Under the pieces are notes generated by a model. It was not told the origin of the DNA. It worked only from the letters and a program-made list of their open reading frames with translations, and ran no database searches. Of a stretch of 64,000 nt of DNA, positions 50,897 to 60,787 are shown piece by piece. Every line of letters starts with the position of its first letter. The first letter of the stretch is position 1. A program made the position numbers and the translations under genes. Origin of the DNA: Eubacterium sp. (lineage in GTDB: Bacteria > Bacillota > Clostridia > Lachnospirales > Lachnospiraceae); assembly GCA_021769425.1 (NCBI GenBank), contig JAETSX010000051.1:1-64000 (forward strand), given 5' to 3'.

Positions 50897-52081
50897 TTAT
50901 TTCATCTTTTCCCCTGCCTTATACCGTTTCACCAGTCCTTCAATTCTCTCATAGGGATCCAGCAGATCACTGATGGAAGTGTCATGGTTTAACGTATCAA
51001 TGATATATGCAATATATTTACTCATATCGCAGTCAATGTAATAATCTCTGTGCAACAGCTCCGGTGTCTGGTAAGTAAGGTTGGTGGTCACCACTTTGTA
51101 AATAATGCCTTCGTTTACAGCCCTGTCAAATTTTTCCAGGCCGTTGGTAAACAGCCCGAATGTAGCAATTACAAAAATACGGCTGGCCTGTCTCTTTTTC
51201 AGCTCCGTAGCCACATCGATCATGCTGTCTCCGGAGGAAATCATATCGTCAATGATGAACACATCCTTGCCGGCTACGGAAGAGCCCAGGAATTCATGCG
51301 CAACAATAGGATTGCGGCCGTCTACGATTTTGCTGTAATCCCGGCGTTTGTAGAACATTCCCATATCCAGTCCCAGAACATTTGCAAAATAAACGGCGCG
51401 GTTGGTGCCGCCCTCATCCGGGCTGATAACCATCATATGATCGCTGTCAATCTGTAAATCCGGGGTTTCCCGCAGGATGCTTTTGATAAACTGGTAGGCA
51501 GGCTGCACCGTCTCAAAGCCATGGAGCGGAATAGCATTCTGCACACGGGGGTCATGGGCGTCGAAGGTGATAATATTGTCCACGCCCATGTTCACCAGTT
51601 CCTGCAACGCAATGGCGCAGTCTAAGGATTCACGGCCGGTGCGTTTGTGCTGGCGGCTCTCATAGAGGAAAGGCATAATGACGGTAATTCTTCTGGCTTT
51701 TCCTCCTGCTGCGGCTACAATACGCTTCAAATCCTGATAGTGATCGTCAGGAGACATATGGTTTTCGTGGCCGCAAACGGTGTAGGTCATGCTGTAGTTG
51801 GTAACATCCACCATCAGGAACAGGTCATAGCCCCGGACAGAATGTTTGATGCTGCCCTTGGCCTCTCCGGTGCCGAAGCGGGGGGTATAGCAGTCCATCA
51901 GGTAGGTGTCTCTCTGGTATCCCCGGAAAGCAATGTCATTCTCATGTTCATGCTGCCGTTCTGCACGGAACTGTACCAGGTATTTGTCTACCATTTCTCC
52001 CAGCGGCCGGCAGCTTTCCAGTGCAATTACACCCAAAGCGCCGGCAGGAATTGTTTCATAATTTCTTTCGTTACGCTGCAT
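50897..52081 (-). CDS. prs: Ribose-phosphate pyrophosphokinase (PRPP synthetase)
   Basis: A 394-residue enzyme starting at ATG 52081 (GGAGG upstream on the minus strand). It makes PRPP from ribose 5-phosphate and ATP. Motifs are VIMPFLYESRQHKRTGRESL, NIITFDAHDPRVQNAI, the PRPP loop VFIIDDMISSGDSMIDVATE and ISPDEGGTNRAVYFANVLGL. It is longer than the classic 315-residue form, with N-terminal and internal extensions typical of a clostridial subgroup. It lies downstream of dnaC and dnaD on the same strand. Confidence 0.9.
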   Translation of the reverse strand: MQRNERNYETIPAGALGVIALESCRPLGEMVDKYLVQFRAERQHEHENDIAFRGYQRDTYLMDCYTPRFGTGEAKGSIKHSVRGYDLFLMVDVTNYSMTYTVCGHENHMSPDDHYQDLKRIVAAAGGKARRITVIMPFLYESRQHKRTGRESLDCAIALQELVNMGVDNIITFDAHDPRVQNAIPLHGFETVQPAYQFIKSILRETPDLQIDSDHMMVISPDEGGTNRAVYFANVLGLDMGMFYKRRDYSKIVDGRNPIVAHEFLGSSVAGKDVFIIDDMISSGDSMIDVATELKKRQASRIFVIATFGLFTNGLEKFDRAVNEGIIYKVVTTNLTYQTPELLHRDYYIDCDMSKYIAYIIDTLNHDTSISDLLDPYERIEGLVKRYKAGEKMK

Positions 52082-52105
52082 TAGAATGTCCTCCATAAAT
52101 ATAAG

Positions 52106-53119
52106 TTAAAAGTGTTTGCTTGTTGCAGTTTCATTGATAAGTCCTAATTTTTTCTGAATTCTGATGTCGTTTCCAAACAGTTTAATCATCGTATAATTGC
52201 TGGATATCCTGGAAAACGTACGTTCAGAGTATGTATCCACTAACTGGCCCAGGCTTAAATTGGTGGAAATAATCGTAGATTTCCGCCGCAGGATACGTTC
52301 ATTCAGACAAAGGAAGAGCTGGGAGGTAGTAAAGGAATTGGAAAGTTCCGTACCCAGATCATCTATAATCAATAAGTCGCAGTCAAAAATATTCTGATAG
52401 TCTTCGCTGAAATCCTTTTCTTTTCCAAAAATGTTTTTTTCAAAAATATGAAAAAGAGAAGAGGCAGTAAAATAGATTACTGAGTGCCCGGAGTCCAGAA
52501 GTTCCTTTGCCACACAATTGGAAAGGTAGGTTTTGCCGGTGCCTGTATCGCCGTAAAGAAACAAATTTTTAAATTCTGCATCAAATGTACCTACGAAATC
52601 CATACAGAGAGAAACCGCCTGCTTCGCAGTTGCAAGGCTGGTTAATCCGGTGGAAGGATTCTTCAGAGAATCGGAATAGTAATCAAAGGAGAAATTCTGA
52701 AAGTTCTCCTGCTCCAAGGTCTGCCTCAGATTAGACTGGGTATAGACCAGATCAATGGCAGCCTGTTTGAAGCAATGGCATTTTTCCCTGCCGATATAAC
52801 CGGTGTCTTTGCAGTCCGGACAGCGATAAGGGGGTTCGAAATAATCCTCAGGGTATCCATGGCTGGTTAAAATCTGCTTTTTCTCAGCCGTCAGCGCGGA
52901 GAGGATTTCCTTTAACCGGCGAAGGGCGTTGTTATCCCCGTCCACCAGCCGTTTGGCCTGTGCGACAGAGACAGAGGAGATGGTCTCATCAATCTCCGTA
53001 AGCCGGGGAAACTGTTGATAAAGGTCGTTTTTCCGTTCCATTACAATATGGCGGTTCTCAAGCTGCTTTGCCTCATAGCTTCGGATTAAGGTATTGTACT
53101 GGGTATTGCTTAAAGCCAT
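52106..53119 (-). CDS. dnaC: DnaC/DnaI-type replicative helicase loader
   Basis: A 337-residue AAA+ protein starting at ATG 53119 (GGAGGGAGG upstream). The N-terminal part has a zinc ribbon (YRCPDCKDTGYIGREKCHCF). The ATPase part has Walker A LYGDTGTGKTYLSNCVAKEL, Walker B CDLLIIDDLGTE and sensor IISTNLSLGQL. It loads the replicative helicase at origins. It follows the DnaD-domain gene, as in many Clostridia. Confidence 0.9.
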   Translation of the reverse strand: MALSNTQYNTLIRSYEAKQLENRHIVMERKNDLYQQFPRLTEIDETISSVSVAQAKRLVDGDNNALRRLKEILSALTAEKKQILTSHGYPEDYFEPPYRCPDCKDTGYIGREKCHCFKQAAIDLVYTQSNLRQTLEQENFQNFSFDYYSDSLKNPSTGLTSLATAKQAVSLCMDFVGTFDAEFKNLFLYGDTGTGKTYLSNCVAKELLDSGHSVIYFTASSLFHIFEKNIFGKEKDFSEDYQNIFDCDLLIIDDLGTELSNSFTTSQLFLCLNERILRRKSTIISTNLSLGQLVDTYSERTFSRISSNYTMIKLFGNDIRIQKKLGLINETATSKHF

Positions 53120-53215
53120 GGATGCCTCCCTCCTCCGTGCACTGTCTGTATGATATGCAGCCAAATCTCCTTGTTTATTCGCCAAATATAATACAGACAG
53201 TACACCAGGTATGTT

Positions 53216-54292
53216 TTAGTGTGCGCTGTTTAATAATTCCGCTTCCAGTTGGTTCAGCTGATCCAGATTGTAGGTGCGCTGAGGAAAGCTGTTGAAGCGG
53301 TTTGCTGCGGCTGAACGCACAGCCGCAGGCCTGACGGCTTTTTCAGCGGTCTTTGCGGCCTGAAAGGATTCATCTGCTTTCCGGATGTCAGCAGATGTCC
53401 GGATGTTCTGCTTTTTCCAGTTCACAAGGATTCGATCGGCGTACTCAAAGTTGGGCTGATGGATGGTAAGAATCGTGCGGCTGCATGCCTCGGTAATCAT
53501 ATCCTGCCCAAATCCCAGCTCTTTACTCCATTTTTCTATGTAAGCGGCCTCTGCAGGAATCAGGCTGCGCCCGTGAATTCCCAGAGCCTTCATTACAGCA
53601 TAGTGAAGCTTGCTGTGGGTATTTACGCTGCGTTTGGCCTGTTCCACTGTCTCAATGCCGGCTTCTTTCCAGTTAATGGCAACCTTTTCCATATAGTGCA
53701 GGCTGGAATGGCCTCCTGCAATGCAGTATTCCATAAGGTAAACAATCAGGTCTGCGCAAAGGCCCAGGCCGTCGTACCAGTAGAGCAGGGTCTGGACGTC
53801 TGTGGAAGTCAGGGGCCTGCCCAGATAGCTTTCCGCTACGAATAACAGTTCCCGCACCTCTTCCTTCTCCTTAAAGGCGGCCATGTCGCCGGCAGTGTAG
53901 ACGGGCTTTTCGGAAGCCTTTGATTTCTGTCTGGCAGGTGAGGCCGCAAACTCTGCCTTTTTCAGAGGAACGGTATCGTCTTTCGGGGAAGCTGCATCGG
54001 ATTCCAGGAAATAGATGCCGCAGATGGACTTGTCCTCATTATATTCCAACTTTAACAGGTTCATTTTTTCCCAATATTTTAAGGCCCGCTGGATGTCTTT
54101 TTCTGTATGATCAAACCTGTCTGCAGTCCGGGAAATAGAAAAACTGCAGTCCGGGGAATTCATACAGCGGAGAAGATATAAGTATATCTTGACAAATTCT
54201 CCGTTGGCATTCGTCATGTATTCGTCAATAAAGCGGTTGGGAATTTCTGTTGTAGAATTTCCGTTGTCTTTGTGTAATGTAATGTCTGCCAT
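53216..54292 (-). CDS. dnaD: DnaD-domain primosome protein
   Basis: A 358-residue protein. The N-terminal winged helix (about 15-100) contains RFIDEYMTNANGEFVKIYLY and HTEKDIQRALKYWEKMNLLK. Two DnaD C-terminal domains follow (about 150-215 and 235-305), the second with ILVNWKKQNIRTSADIRKAD, a WxxxG/KK-type motif. It acts with the DnaC-type loader in primosome assembly. GGAGGATATT precedes the ATG. Confidence 0.88.
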   Translation of the reverse strand: MADITLHKDNGNSTTEIPNRFIDEYMTNANGEFVKIYLYLLRCMNSPDCSFSISRTADRFDHTEKDIQRALKYWEKMNLLKLEYNEDKSICGIYFLESDAASPKDDTVPLKKAEFAASPARQKSKASEKPVYTAGDMAAFKEKEEVRELLFVAESYLGRPLTSTDVQTLLYWYDGLGLCADLIVYLMEYCIAGGHSSLHYMEKVAINWKEAGIETVEQAKRSVNTHSKLHYAVMKALGIHGRSLIPAEAAYIEKWSKELGFGQDMITEACSRTILTIHQPNFEYADRILVNWKKQNIRTSADIRKADESFQAAKTAEKAVRPAAVRSAAANRFNSFPQRTYNLDQLNQLEAELLNSAH

Positions 54293-54319
54293 AATATCCT
54301 CCAGTGAAATGTCTTTTCA

Positions 54320-54394
54320 GTGAACTTGCATCCTGCGCAGCCTGCCGGCCGGCGGGCCGCAAAGTCGTCCGTGCTGCGAAAGTTCTCACAGCAA
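54320..54394 (+). repeat. Family 4 palindromic repeat, copy D (diverged)
   Basis: AGTGAACTTGCATCCTGCGC, AGCCTGCCGGCCGGCGGGCC and GCAAAGTCGTCCGTGCTGCG follow the layout of copy A, with compensating changes that preserve its palindromes (CCGGCCGG, GGCGGGCC). It sits in the leader of the dnaD operon. Confidence 0.55.
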
Positions 54395-54495
54395 CTCTTA
54401 ATGTGGATTAAAGTATAGCACATAAAAATCAAATTGAGAAGCAAAATTTTTCCTGAAAATCCAGTAAAATCAAGGGATCAGGGGAATGTGGAAAG

Positions 54496-54668
54496 GGTGG
54501 ATAATGTGGATAAAAGGTTCCGGAAATCTTATGGAAACATCCAGGCGTCCGATAAAATCGGAAAAAAACAGGAAATTCTGTCTGTGGGAAAAAATATCTT
54601 ATGTAAACATAAAAATCCACATCCAAAATGGAAAGTTTTCCCCATTTGAATGTGGATAACGTGGATAA
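54496..54668 (-). promoter_or_regulatory. Cluster of DnaA boxes upstream of dnaD
   Basis: TGTGGATAA, the exact complement of the DnaA box TTATCCACA, occurs at 54505-54513 and 54651-54659. Each belongs to a tandem pair with an 8/9 match (GGTGGATAA at 54496-54504 and CGTGGATAA at 54660-54668). The second pair abuts the murC stop codon. The site lies upstream of the dnaD-dnaC-prs genes. Confidence 0.6.
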
Positions 54669-56048
54669 CTATCTTCCAAGAAGGCGTTCCCCTACTTGCA
54701 CAATGTCTCCGGCGCCCATAGTTATCAACAAATCACCGTTCATACATTTATTTAATAAAAAATTTTCAATTTCGTCAAAAGATGGAAAATAATAGCATTC
54801 GCACCCGGAATTTTGTAGTTTTTTCTGCAGATCTCTGGAACTGATCCCTAAAGTGTCTGTTTCACGGGCTGCATAAATATCTGCAAGCACAATTACATCT
54901 GCCAGAGAGAGGGCTTCGGCAAATTCGTCCAGGAACGCTTTGGTGCGGGTATAAGTGTGGGGCTGGAACACACAGACAATCCGGTGTGTTCCGCAATTTC
55001 TGGCTGCAGTTAAAGTTGCCGTGATTTCCGCCGGGTGATGGGCATAATCGTCAATCACGGCAATGCCGCCCAAATCGCCTTTATGCTCAAACCGCCGGTT
55101 GGGTCCTTCAAATTCTGCCAGAGCCTGCTGAATGTGTTCAAATGCCAGGTTCATTTCCAGCGCGAGGGCGCAGGAAGCCAGGGCGTTGCTGACATTGTGG
55201 ATGCCCGGAACGTTCAGGCTGATGTCTCCTATGGTCGAACCTTCGTGCATTAATGTAAAGTTTGCACAGCCTTGTGTGTTAAAAGTAATGTTGTCTGCAT
55301 AATATGAATTAGAACCTGACATGCCGTAGGTTAAGATTCTGCATGAAAGGCCTTCTGTGATTTCCTGGAAGCGTTCGATTTCACCGTTTAAAATCAGCGT
55401 GCCGCCGGGAGAGACATTGCCTGCAAACCGCTGGAAAGAATGCCGGATGTCGTCAATGTCCTTGAAAAAATCCAGATGATCTTCTTCTATATTTAATATC
55501 AGGGCATATTTCGGATAAAAGTGCAGAAAGCTGTTGGTGTATTCACAGGCTTCCGTCAAAAAGAAGTCTGAGCTGCCCACACGGATATTGCCGTCAATGG
55601 ACTTTAGAATGCCGCCCACAGAAATGGTGGGATCGGTACATGCCTGTAACAGAATCTGGGTAATCATGGAGGTTGTGGTGGTTTTCCCGTGGGTGCCGGA
55701 AACGGCGATGGATTCCCGATAGTTCGCCATAATCTGTCCTAAGAGCTCGGCCCTTGTCAGGGTTGGAATCTGTTTGTCCAATGCGGCTTTCAGTTCCGGA
55801 TTGTCGGGATGGATGGCTGCCGTGTATACCACAGCGTCGATGTCATCGGTAATATTGGAAGCCCGCTGCCCGAAAGCAATGGAAGCCCCTAATTCCGTTA
55901 ATTTATCAGTCAGTTCAGAAGCTCTTGCGTCAGAGCCGGAAATACGGAAATTTTCTTTCAGCAGAATCTCGGCAAGGCCACTCATGCTGATGCCGCCGAT
56001 GCCGATGAAATGAAGATGAATTGGTTTTTCAAAATTAATTTTGTACAT
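54669..56048 (-). CDS. murC: UDP-N-acetylmuramate--L-alanine ligase
   Basis: A 459-residue Mur ligase that adds L-alanine to UDP-MurNAc in peptidoglycan synthesis. The N-terminal HFIGIGGISMSGLAEILL binds the UDP substrate, SGTHGKTTTTSMITQ is the ATP loop, and FEGPNRRFEHKG, VIDDYAHHPAEITATL and VFQPHTYTRTKAFLDEF are conserved MurC segments. The family length is about 450-490. The gene is single, converging on nothing; the DnaA boxes lie just past its stop. Confidence 0.95.
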   Translation of the reverse strand: MYKINFEKPIHLHFIGIGGISMSGLAEILLKENFRISGSDARASELTDKLTELGASIAFGQRASNITDDIDAVVYTAAIHPDNPELKAALDKQIPTLTRAELLGQIMANYRESIAVSGTHGKTTTTSMITQILLQACTDPTISVGGILKSIDGNIRVGSSDFFLTEACEYTNSFLHFYPKYALILNIEEDHLDFFKDIDDIRHSFQRFAGNVSPGGTLILNGEIERFQEITEGLSCRILTYGMSGSNSYYADNITFNTQGCANFTLMHEGSTIGDISLNVPGIHNVSNALASCALALEMNLAFEHIQQALAEFEGPNRRFEHKGDLGGIAVIDDYAHHPAEITATLTAARNCGTHRIVCVFQPHTYTRTKAFLDEFAEALSLADVIVLADIYAARETDTLGISSRDLQKKLQNSGCECYYFPSFDEIENFLLNKCMNGDLLITMGAGDIVQVGERLLGR

Positions 56049-56303
56049 GTCATATTACCTGCCCACTCTATATTGATTATTACTTTCATTTTATAACAAG
56101 ATACTGTATTTTGCAAATTGAAAATAAAAGAAAGCCGGAAAAAATAATGGCTGAAAACAGGACAGAAGGAAAAAATATTGTATGAAATGACAAATAAATC
56201 TAAAAATTGCGAAAAAAATTGTGAAATATGTGTACTAAAAGATTCTTTTATGATATAATTGGTCTACAAGGAACAAGAAATTAATTGACGAGAGGTGAGA
56301 GAC

Positions 56304-57578
56304 ATGATTCGTAAAGAAATGATTGCCATGCTTCTGGCAGGAGGACAGGGAAGTCGCCTTGGGGTATTGACTTCCAAAGTGGCAAAGCCTGCGGTTGCAT
56401 TCGGCGGTAAGTATCGAATTATTGATTTTCCATTAAGCAACTGCGTGAATTCTGGGATAGATACAGTAGGCGTTTTGACACAATATCAGCCTTTGCAGCT
56501 AAATACTCACATCGGGATTGGCATTCCGTGGGATTTAGACCGCAATCACGGCGGGGTGACGGTGCTGCCGCCTTATGAGAAGAGTGACAACAGCGAATGG
56601 TACACAGGGACAGCCAATGCAATTTATCAGAACCTGAATTATATTGAAAGTTACCATCCCGAATATGTCCTGATTCTGTCAGGAGATCACATTTACAAGA
56701 TGAATTATGAGGTAATGCTTGATTTCCACAAAGAAAATAATGCTGATGTTACCATTGCGGCCATGCCGGTGCCCTGGGAAGAGGCAAGCCGTTTTGGTCT
56801 TGTAATTACCGATGAGAATAAGCAGATTCTGGAATTTGAGGAGAAGCCGGAGAATCCCAGAAGCAATCTGGCATCCATGGGTATTTATATTTTCAACTGG
56901 AGCGTGCTGCGGGAAGCGCTGGTGACCATGTCAGAGCAGAGTAATTGTGATTTTGGAAAGCATATCATTCCTTACTGCCGGGAGAACAGCAGGCGGCTGT
57001 TTGCTTATGAATACAACGGTTATTGGAAGGATGTGGGAACTCTTGGTTCTTACTGGGAAGCAAATATGGAATTGATTGATTTGATTCCTGAATTTAACCT
57101 GTATGAAGAATACTGGAAGATTTATACCAAGAGCGAAGCGATAGAACCTCAGTATATTGCAGCGGAAGCAGTCACAGAGCGGTGCATTATCGGTGAGGGA
57201 GCCGGGATTTACGGCAAGGTCTATGGTTCTGTCATAGGGCCCGGCGTAATTATAGGCAAGGATACCGTGGTGCGGGACTCCATTATTATGCAGAATACCA
57301 GAATTGGGGACAACGTTACCATCAATAAGTCAATCATTGCTGAGAATGTAAAGATTGGCGACCGCGTGGAACTGGGAATCGGTGAGGAAGCCCCGAATAA
57401 GCTGAATGAAAGCGTTTATTCTTTCGGGCTTGTGACCATCGGGGAGAATTCAGTGATTCCGTCCGGAGTGAAGGTAGGCAAGAATACGGCCATATCCGGC
57501 GTCACGGAAGCAGGGGATTATCCAGAAGGCATTCTGGCAAGCGGGGAATCAATTATTAAGGCAGGTGACATAATATGA
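56304..57578 (+). CDS. glgC: Glucose-1-phosphate adenylyltransferase, catalytic subunit
   Basis: A 424-residue ADP-glucose pyrophosphorylase. ATG 56304 is preceded by GAGAGGTGA. The nucleotide-binding segment [20 protein letters not shown] is intact, as are [31 protein letters not shown] and [15 protein letters not shown] left-handed beta-helix (about 295-410) is C-terminal. It commits glucose 1-phosphate to glycogen. It overlaps glgD by 4 bases, the usual Firmicute arrangement. Confidence 0.95.
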   Translation: MIRKEMIAMLLAGGQGSRLGVLTSKVAKPAVAFGGKYRIIDFPLSNCVNSGIDTVGVLTQYQPLQLNTHIGIGIPWDLDRNHGGVTVLPPYEKSDNSEWYTGTANAIYQNLNYIESYHPEYVLILSGDHIYKMNYEVMLDFHKENNADVTIAAMPVPWEEASRFGLVITDENKQILEFEEKPENPRSNLASMGIYIFNWSVLREALVTMSEQSNCDFGKHIIPYCRENSRRLFAYEYNGYWKDVGTLGSYWEANMELIDLIPEFNLYEEYWKIYTKSEAIEPQYIAAEAVTERCIIGEGAGIYGKVYGSVIGPGVIIGKDTVVRDSIIMQNTRIGDNVTINKSIIAENVKIGDRVELGIGEEAPNKLNESVYSFGLVTIGENSVIPSGVKVGKNTAISGVTEAGDYPEGILASGESIIKAGDII

Positions 57579-58690
57579 AGGCATTAGGTATAATTTTAGC
57601 AGGCGGCAATAACAGCAAGATGCAGGAGCTTTCCAATAAGAGGGCGATTGCAGCAATGCCCATCGGCGGAAGTTACCGGTGCATTGATTTCGCTCTCAGC
57701 AATATGAGCAATTCCCACATTCAGAAAGTGGCAGTGCTGACCCAGTATAATGCCAGAAGCCTGAATGAGCATTTGAGTTCCTCCAAGTGGTGGGATTTCG
57801 GGAGAAAGCAGGGAGGCTTGTATGTATTCAACCCCACAGTTACTTCCGACAATGCCTGGTGGTACCGGGGAACGGCAGACGCCATGTTCCGGAATATTGA
57901 TTTCCTGAAGAAGAGCCATGAGCCCTATGTGATTATTGCAGCGGGCGACTGTGTTTATAAGATGGATTACAACCGGATTCTGGAATACCATATTGAGAAG
58001 AAGGCGGATATTACCATTGTCTGCAAGGACATGCCAATGGGAGAGGATGTGAGCAGGTTTGGAGTAATCCGAATGAACGAGGATTCCAGAATTGTGGAAT
58101 TTGAGGAAAAACCCATGGTGGCTCAGTCCAATACAATTTCTGCAGGAATTTATATTATCCGCAGAAGACAGTTAATTGAGATGTTAGAACGCTGTGCAGA
58201 AGAGAACAGGCATGATTTTGTAACGGATATTTTAATCCGCTATAAGAATCTGAAGCGTATTTACGGTTATAAGATGGAGGAATACTGGAGCAATATTGCC
58301 ACAGTGGAATCATATTACCGGACCAACATGGATTTCCTGAAGCCGGAAGTGCGCAAGTACTTCAGCAACGAGCCGAAAATCTATTCCAAAGTGGATGATC
58401 TTCCGCCGGCCAAGTATAATGTAGGCTCAGAAGTGCGCAACAGCTTGATTTCCAGCGGCTGTATTATTAACAGCAAGGTGGAGAATTCCATTTTATTTAA
58501 AAAAGCATTTGTGGGCAAGAATTGTGTCATCAAGAACTCCATTATATTGAATGACGTATATATTGGAGATAACACACATATTGAAAACTGTATTGTTGAA
58601 AGCCGTGATACCTTACGTGCCAATACTTACTTCAGCGGCGGCGATGGAATTAAAGTAGTATACGAACATAACGAAAGATATGTAATTTAG
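57575..58690 (+). CDS. glgD: GlgD, regulatory subunit of ADP-glucose pyrophosphorylase
   Basis: A 371-residue paralogue of GlgC with an altered N-terminal loop ([20 protein letters not shown] instead of GGxGSRL...T...AKPAV), so it lacks key catalytic residues, as GlgD proteins do. It retains [18 protein letters not shown] and the beta-helix. In Firmicutes GlgC and GlgD form a heterotetramer in which GlgD raises activity. Confidence 0.93.
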   Translation: MKALGIILAGGNNSKMQELSNKRAIAAMPIGGSYRCIDFALSNMSNSHIQKVAVLTQYNARSLNEHLSSSKWWDFGRKQGGLYVFNPTVTSDNAWWYRGTADAMFRNIDFLKKSHEPYVIIAAGDCVYKMDYNRILEYHIEKKADITIVCKDMPMGEDVSRFGVIRMNEDSRIVEFEEKPMVAQSNTISAGIYIIRRRQLIEMLERCAEENRHDFVTDILIRYKNLKRIYGYKMEEYWSNIATVESYYRTNMDFLKPEVRKYFSNEPKIYSKVDDLPPAKYNVGSEVRNSLISSGCIINSKVENSILFKKAFVGKNCVIKNSIILNDVYIGDNTHIENCIVESRDTLRANTYFSGGDGIKVVYEHNERYVI

Positions 58691-58729
58691 CTTTCGGGCT
58701 GAATGGCATACGAAAGGGGCAGGGAATTT

Positions 58730-58999
58730 ATGCAGATAACAGATGTGAGAATCAGAAAAGTAGAGAAAGAAGGTAAAATGAGGGCGGTGGTATCCATTAC
58801 CATTGACGAAGAATTTGTTGTTCATGACATTAAAGTGATTGAAGGTGAAAAGGGCCTGTTCATCGCAATGCCCAGCAGGAAAGCGGCAGACGGTGAATAC
58901 AGGGACATTGCACATCCAATCAATTCGCAGACCCGAGAGACGATTCAGCAGATTATTCTGGATAAATATCGAATGGAAACCGAGCCTACAGCAGAATGA
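58730..58999 (+). CDS. spoVG: Septation/sporulation regulator SpoVG
   Basis: An 89-residue protein starting at ATG 58730 behind GGGCAGGG. The conserved [20 protein letters not shown], then [40 protein letters not shown] and [12 protein letters not shown] are diagnostic. SpoVG binds nucleic acids and influences sporulation and septum formation. It follows glgD with a 39-base gap and probably shares its transcript. Confidence 0.95.
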   Translation: MQITDVRIRKVEKEGKMRAVVSITIDEEFVVHDIKVIEGEKGLFIAMPSRKAADGEYRDIAHPINSQTRETIQQIILDKYRMETEPTAE

Positions 59000-59049
59000 T
59001 GAGAGAGCTGGTGCATAAGATGTGTTAGGAGAGAGAAAAAGAAGCGGCA

Positions 59050-59092
59050 AAGCCAGTGCGGAGGGCAGAAAGAACCTTTGCGCTGGCTTTTT
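59050..59092 (+). terminator. Terminator of the glgCD-spoVG unit
   Basis: AAGCCAGTGCGGAGG pairs with CCTTTGCGCTGGCTT with a few wobbles, followed by TTTCGCG. It lies between spoVG and the convergent AAA gene. Confidence 0.65.
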
Positions 59093-59116
59093 CGCGTTGT
59101 GATACGTACAGCTTCT

Positions 59117-60745
59117 TCAGGATTGAGAGGCAGCGGAGTCCAATAGCTCTATCCCGCAGCGATGTTCTTTGGTCTGCTTACTGTAGCTAATGCCTACAGC
59201 CAGTATCCGCCCGGTATACGGCCTTTCTTTTCCAAGGGTTCCTTTAAACCGGAGCGCATAGTTTTTCTCTTTAATCTGAGCGATTGCCTCCTCTGGCGTA
59301 CTGTCTGTCTTTAATTCAATAATGATACAATCCTCATTTTTTCGATCAGGATAAAATATAAAATCTGCAAATCCTTTTCCAGCCTTATCTTCCCGTTCTA
59401 TCCGGTATTTATTGCGTGCGGAAAGGTAGCACAGGTTTACAATAGCTGACAGTTCAATTTCGTTGTTATATGACAGTATGGGAGATTCTGTATTGTGCGC
59501 AAACTCTAGGATCTCTTCCATTTGCATTGTATTGCCCGCTATGGTTGCCTGAAGCATTTGTTCTGATTTCCTGGCAAGCTGGTAAACGTATCCCAGAGAA
59601 TCTTTGGTCAGCAGCAGTTCATTAAATTTATCCATCAGTTCTTTATTTGGGATCGCAATTTCTCCGTTCTCATAAGTCAGAAGTCCATAAACTACCATAG
59701 CGGAGTAAATCTGCTCTCTGGAATGTATTTCCATAGAGGAAGCGGCAAATTGACCAATGTCCGCAGAAACCCGTTCTCCGGAAATCATTAGGATTAAGTC
59801 GTCCCTGACATCTTCAACATTGTTCCTGATATAATAGAATAATTCATCATAGGGCCCGGAACTGGTCCAATAATTCCGAAGCTGATTGTCTGTCAGGGCC
59901 AAAACAACAGAGCGTGGGTTATAGAGCCGGATTCCGGCAGCGGTATAGTAACCGTCATACCAGATACGGAGTTCCTGGCGGGTGAATTTAGGGAACGCCG
60001 TGTTTTTCTTGTAGATTTCATAGAGGTCATCTACTTCCGTATCAGAAAAACCGAAATATTCGCTGAATTTCTCTGAGGTTGCCATATCATATTCCACAAA
60101 CATATTCAGTTCAGAACCGCTGGAATATTTGGCGATTGGCAGCACACCTGTCATATATGCAAATTCTACATAAGGCTGATCCTTGAGGAGCCATTTTAAA
60201 AACAGGAGATACTCTTTCTGATTTTCGGCGGAGACAAAGGGCATGTGGAAGGCCGCGTCCCATTCATCCAATACAAACAGAAATTTATGCTCTTTTTCCT
60301 CATAGATTTTCTGCAGGGCATCCCAGGGGGAATCATCCGCACTGACGCCGCAGTCTGTACAGGCGTTCAGCAAGTCCCTGACAAGTCCGTTTTCAATACG
60401 CCGTATATACTGTGCATAGCTGCTGCAGCCTTTTGGCGCCCTGCTGAAATCAATATAGATAACATCATATCTGTTCCGGTGAGTATGGAATACATGATGT
60501 TCTGAAACAGCAAGACGCTGGAAGATACAGTCTGATTTGTGGGTTTTTCCAAAAAAGGCGCCAATCATATTCGCCATGACTGTTTTCCCAAAGCGGCGGG
60601 GTCTGGTGATGCAGCAATAACAGTTTACACTGCCGAAAGAAGGGATTAAGTCTGTCAGCAGCAGAGATTTATCAACAAAATAAGGATTCTGTGTCATTTT
60701 TTTATATGCCTCGTAGGGAGCTTTGCTGTTTAAAAATATTCCCAT
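59117..60745 (-). CDS. AAA-ATPase-like protein with C-terminal PD-(D/E)XK domain, second copy
   Basis: A 542-residue paralogue of the protein at 16703-18310. Start ATG 60745 follows AGGAGCGCAGGAGT on the minus strand. It has YFVDKSLLLTDLI, the Walker-A-like TRPRRFGKTVMANMIGAFFG, Walker-B-like FLFVLDEWDAAFHMPF and MTGVLPIAKYSSGSELNMFV. The C-terminal nuclease-like core is GKGFADFIFYPDRKNEDCII followed by ELKTDSTPEEAIAQIKEKNY. Three successive hairpins precede it. The two copies are well diverged, so not a recent duplication. Confidence 0.85.
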   Translation of the reverse strand: MGIFLNSKAPYEAYKKMTQNPYFVDKSLLLTDLIPSFGSVNCYCCITRPRRFGKTVMANMIGAFFGKTHKSDCIFQRLAVSEHHVFHTHRNRYDVIYIDFSRAPKGCSSYAQYIRRIENGLVRDLLNACTDCGVSADDSPWDALQKIYEEKEHKFLFVLDEWDAAFHMPFVSAENQKEYLLFLKWLLKDQPYVEFAYMTGVLPIAKYSSGSELNMFVEYDMATSEKFSEYFGFSDTEVDDLYEIYKKNTAFPKFTRQELRIWYDGYYTAAGIRLYNPRSVVLALTDNQLRNYWTSSGPYDELFYYIRNNVEDVRDDLILMISGERVSADIGQFAASSMEIHSREQIYSAMVVYGLLTYENGEIAIPNKELMDKFNELLLTKDSLGYVYQLARKSEQMLQATIAGNTMQMEEILEFAHNTESPILSYNNEIELSAIVNLCYLSARNKYRIEREDKAGKGFADFIFYPDRKNEDCIIIELKTDSTPEEAIAQIKEKNYALRFKGTLGKERPYTGRILAVGISYSKQTKEHRCGIELLDSAASQS

Positions 60746-60787
60746 ACTCCTGCGCTCCTTTCTGTTTTGCCATTCTGTCTGAAGTAT

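Noticed and set aside
50795-50992. Small plus-strand frame MRKNLAANDFANKYAREYK... as a gene
   Set aside because: It lies within the family 2 palindrome and its frame is a by-product of the repeat; no ribosome site.
54420-54668. Chromosomal replication origin
   Set aside because: Four DnaA boxes are present but there is no dnaA, dnaN or AT-rich unwinding element with trio-like repeats; a DnaA-regulated or titration site fits better.
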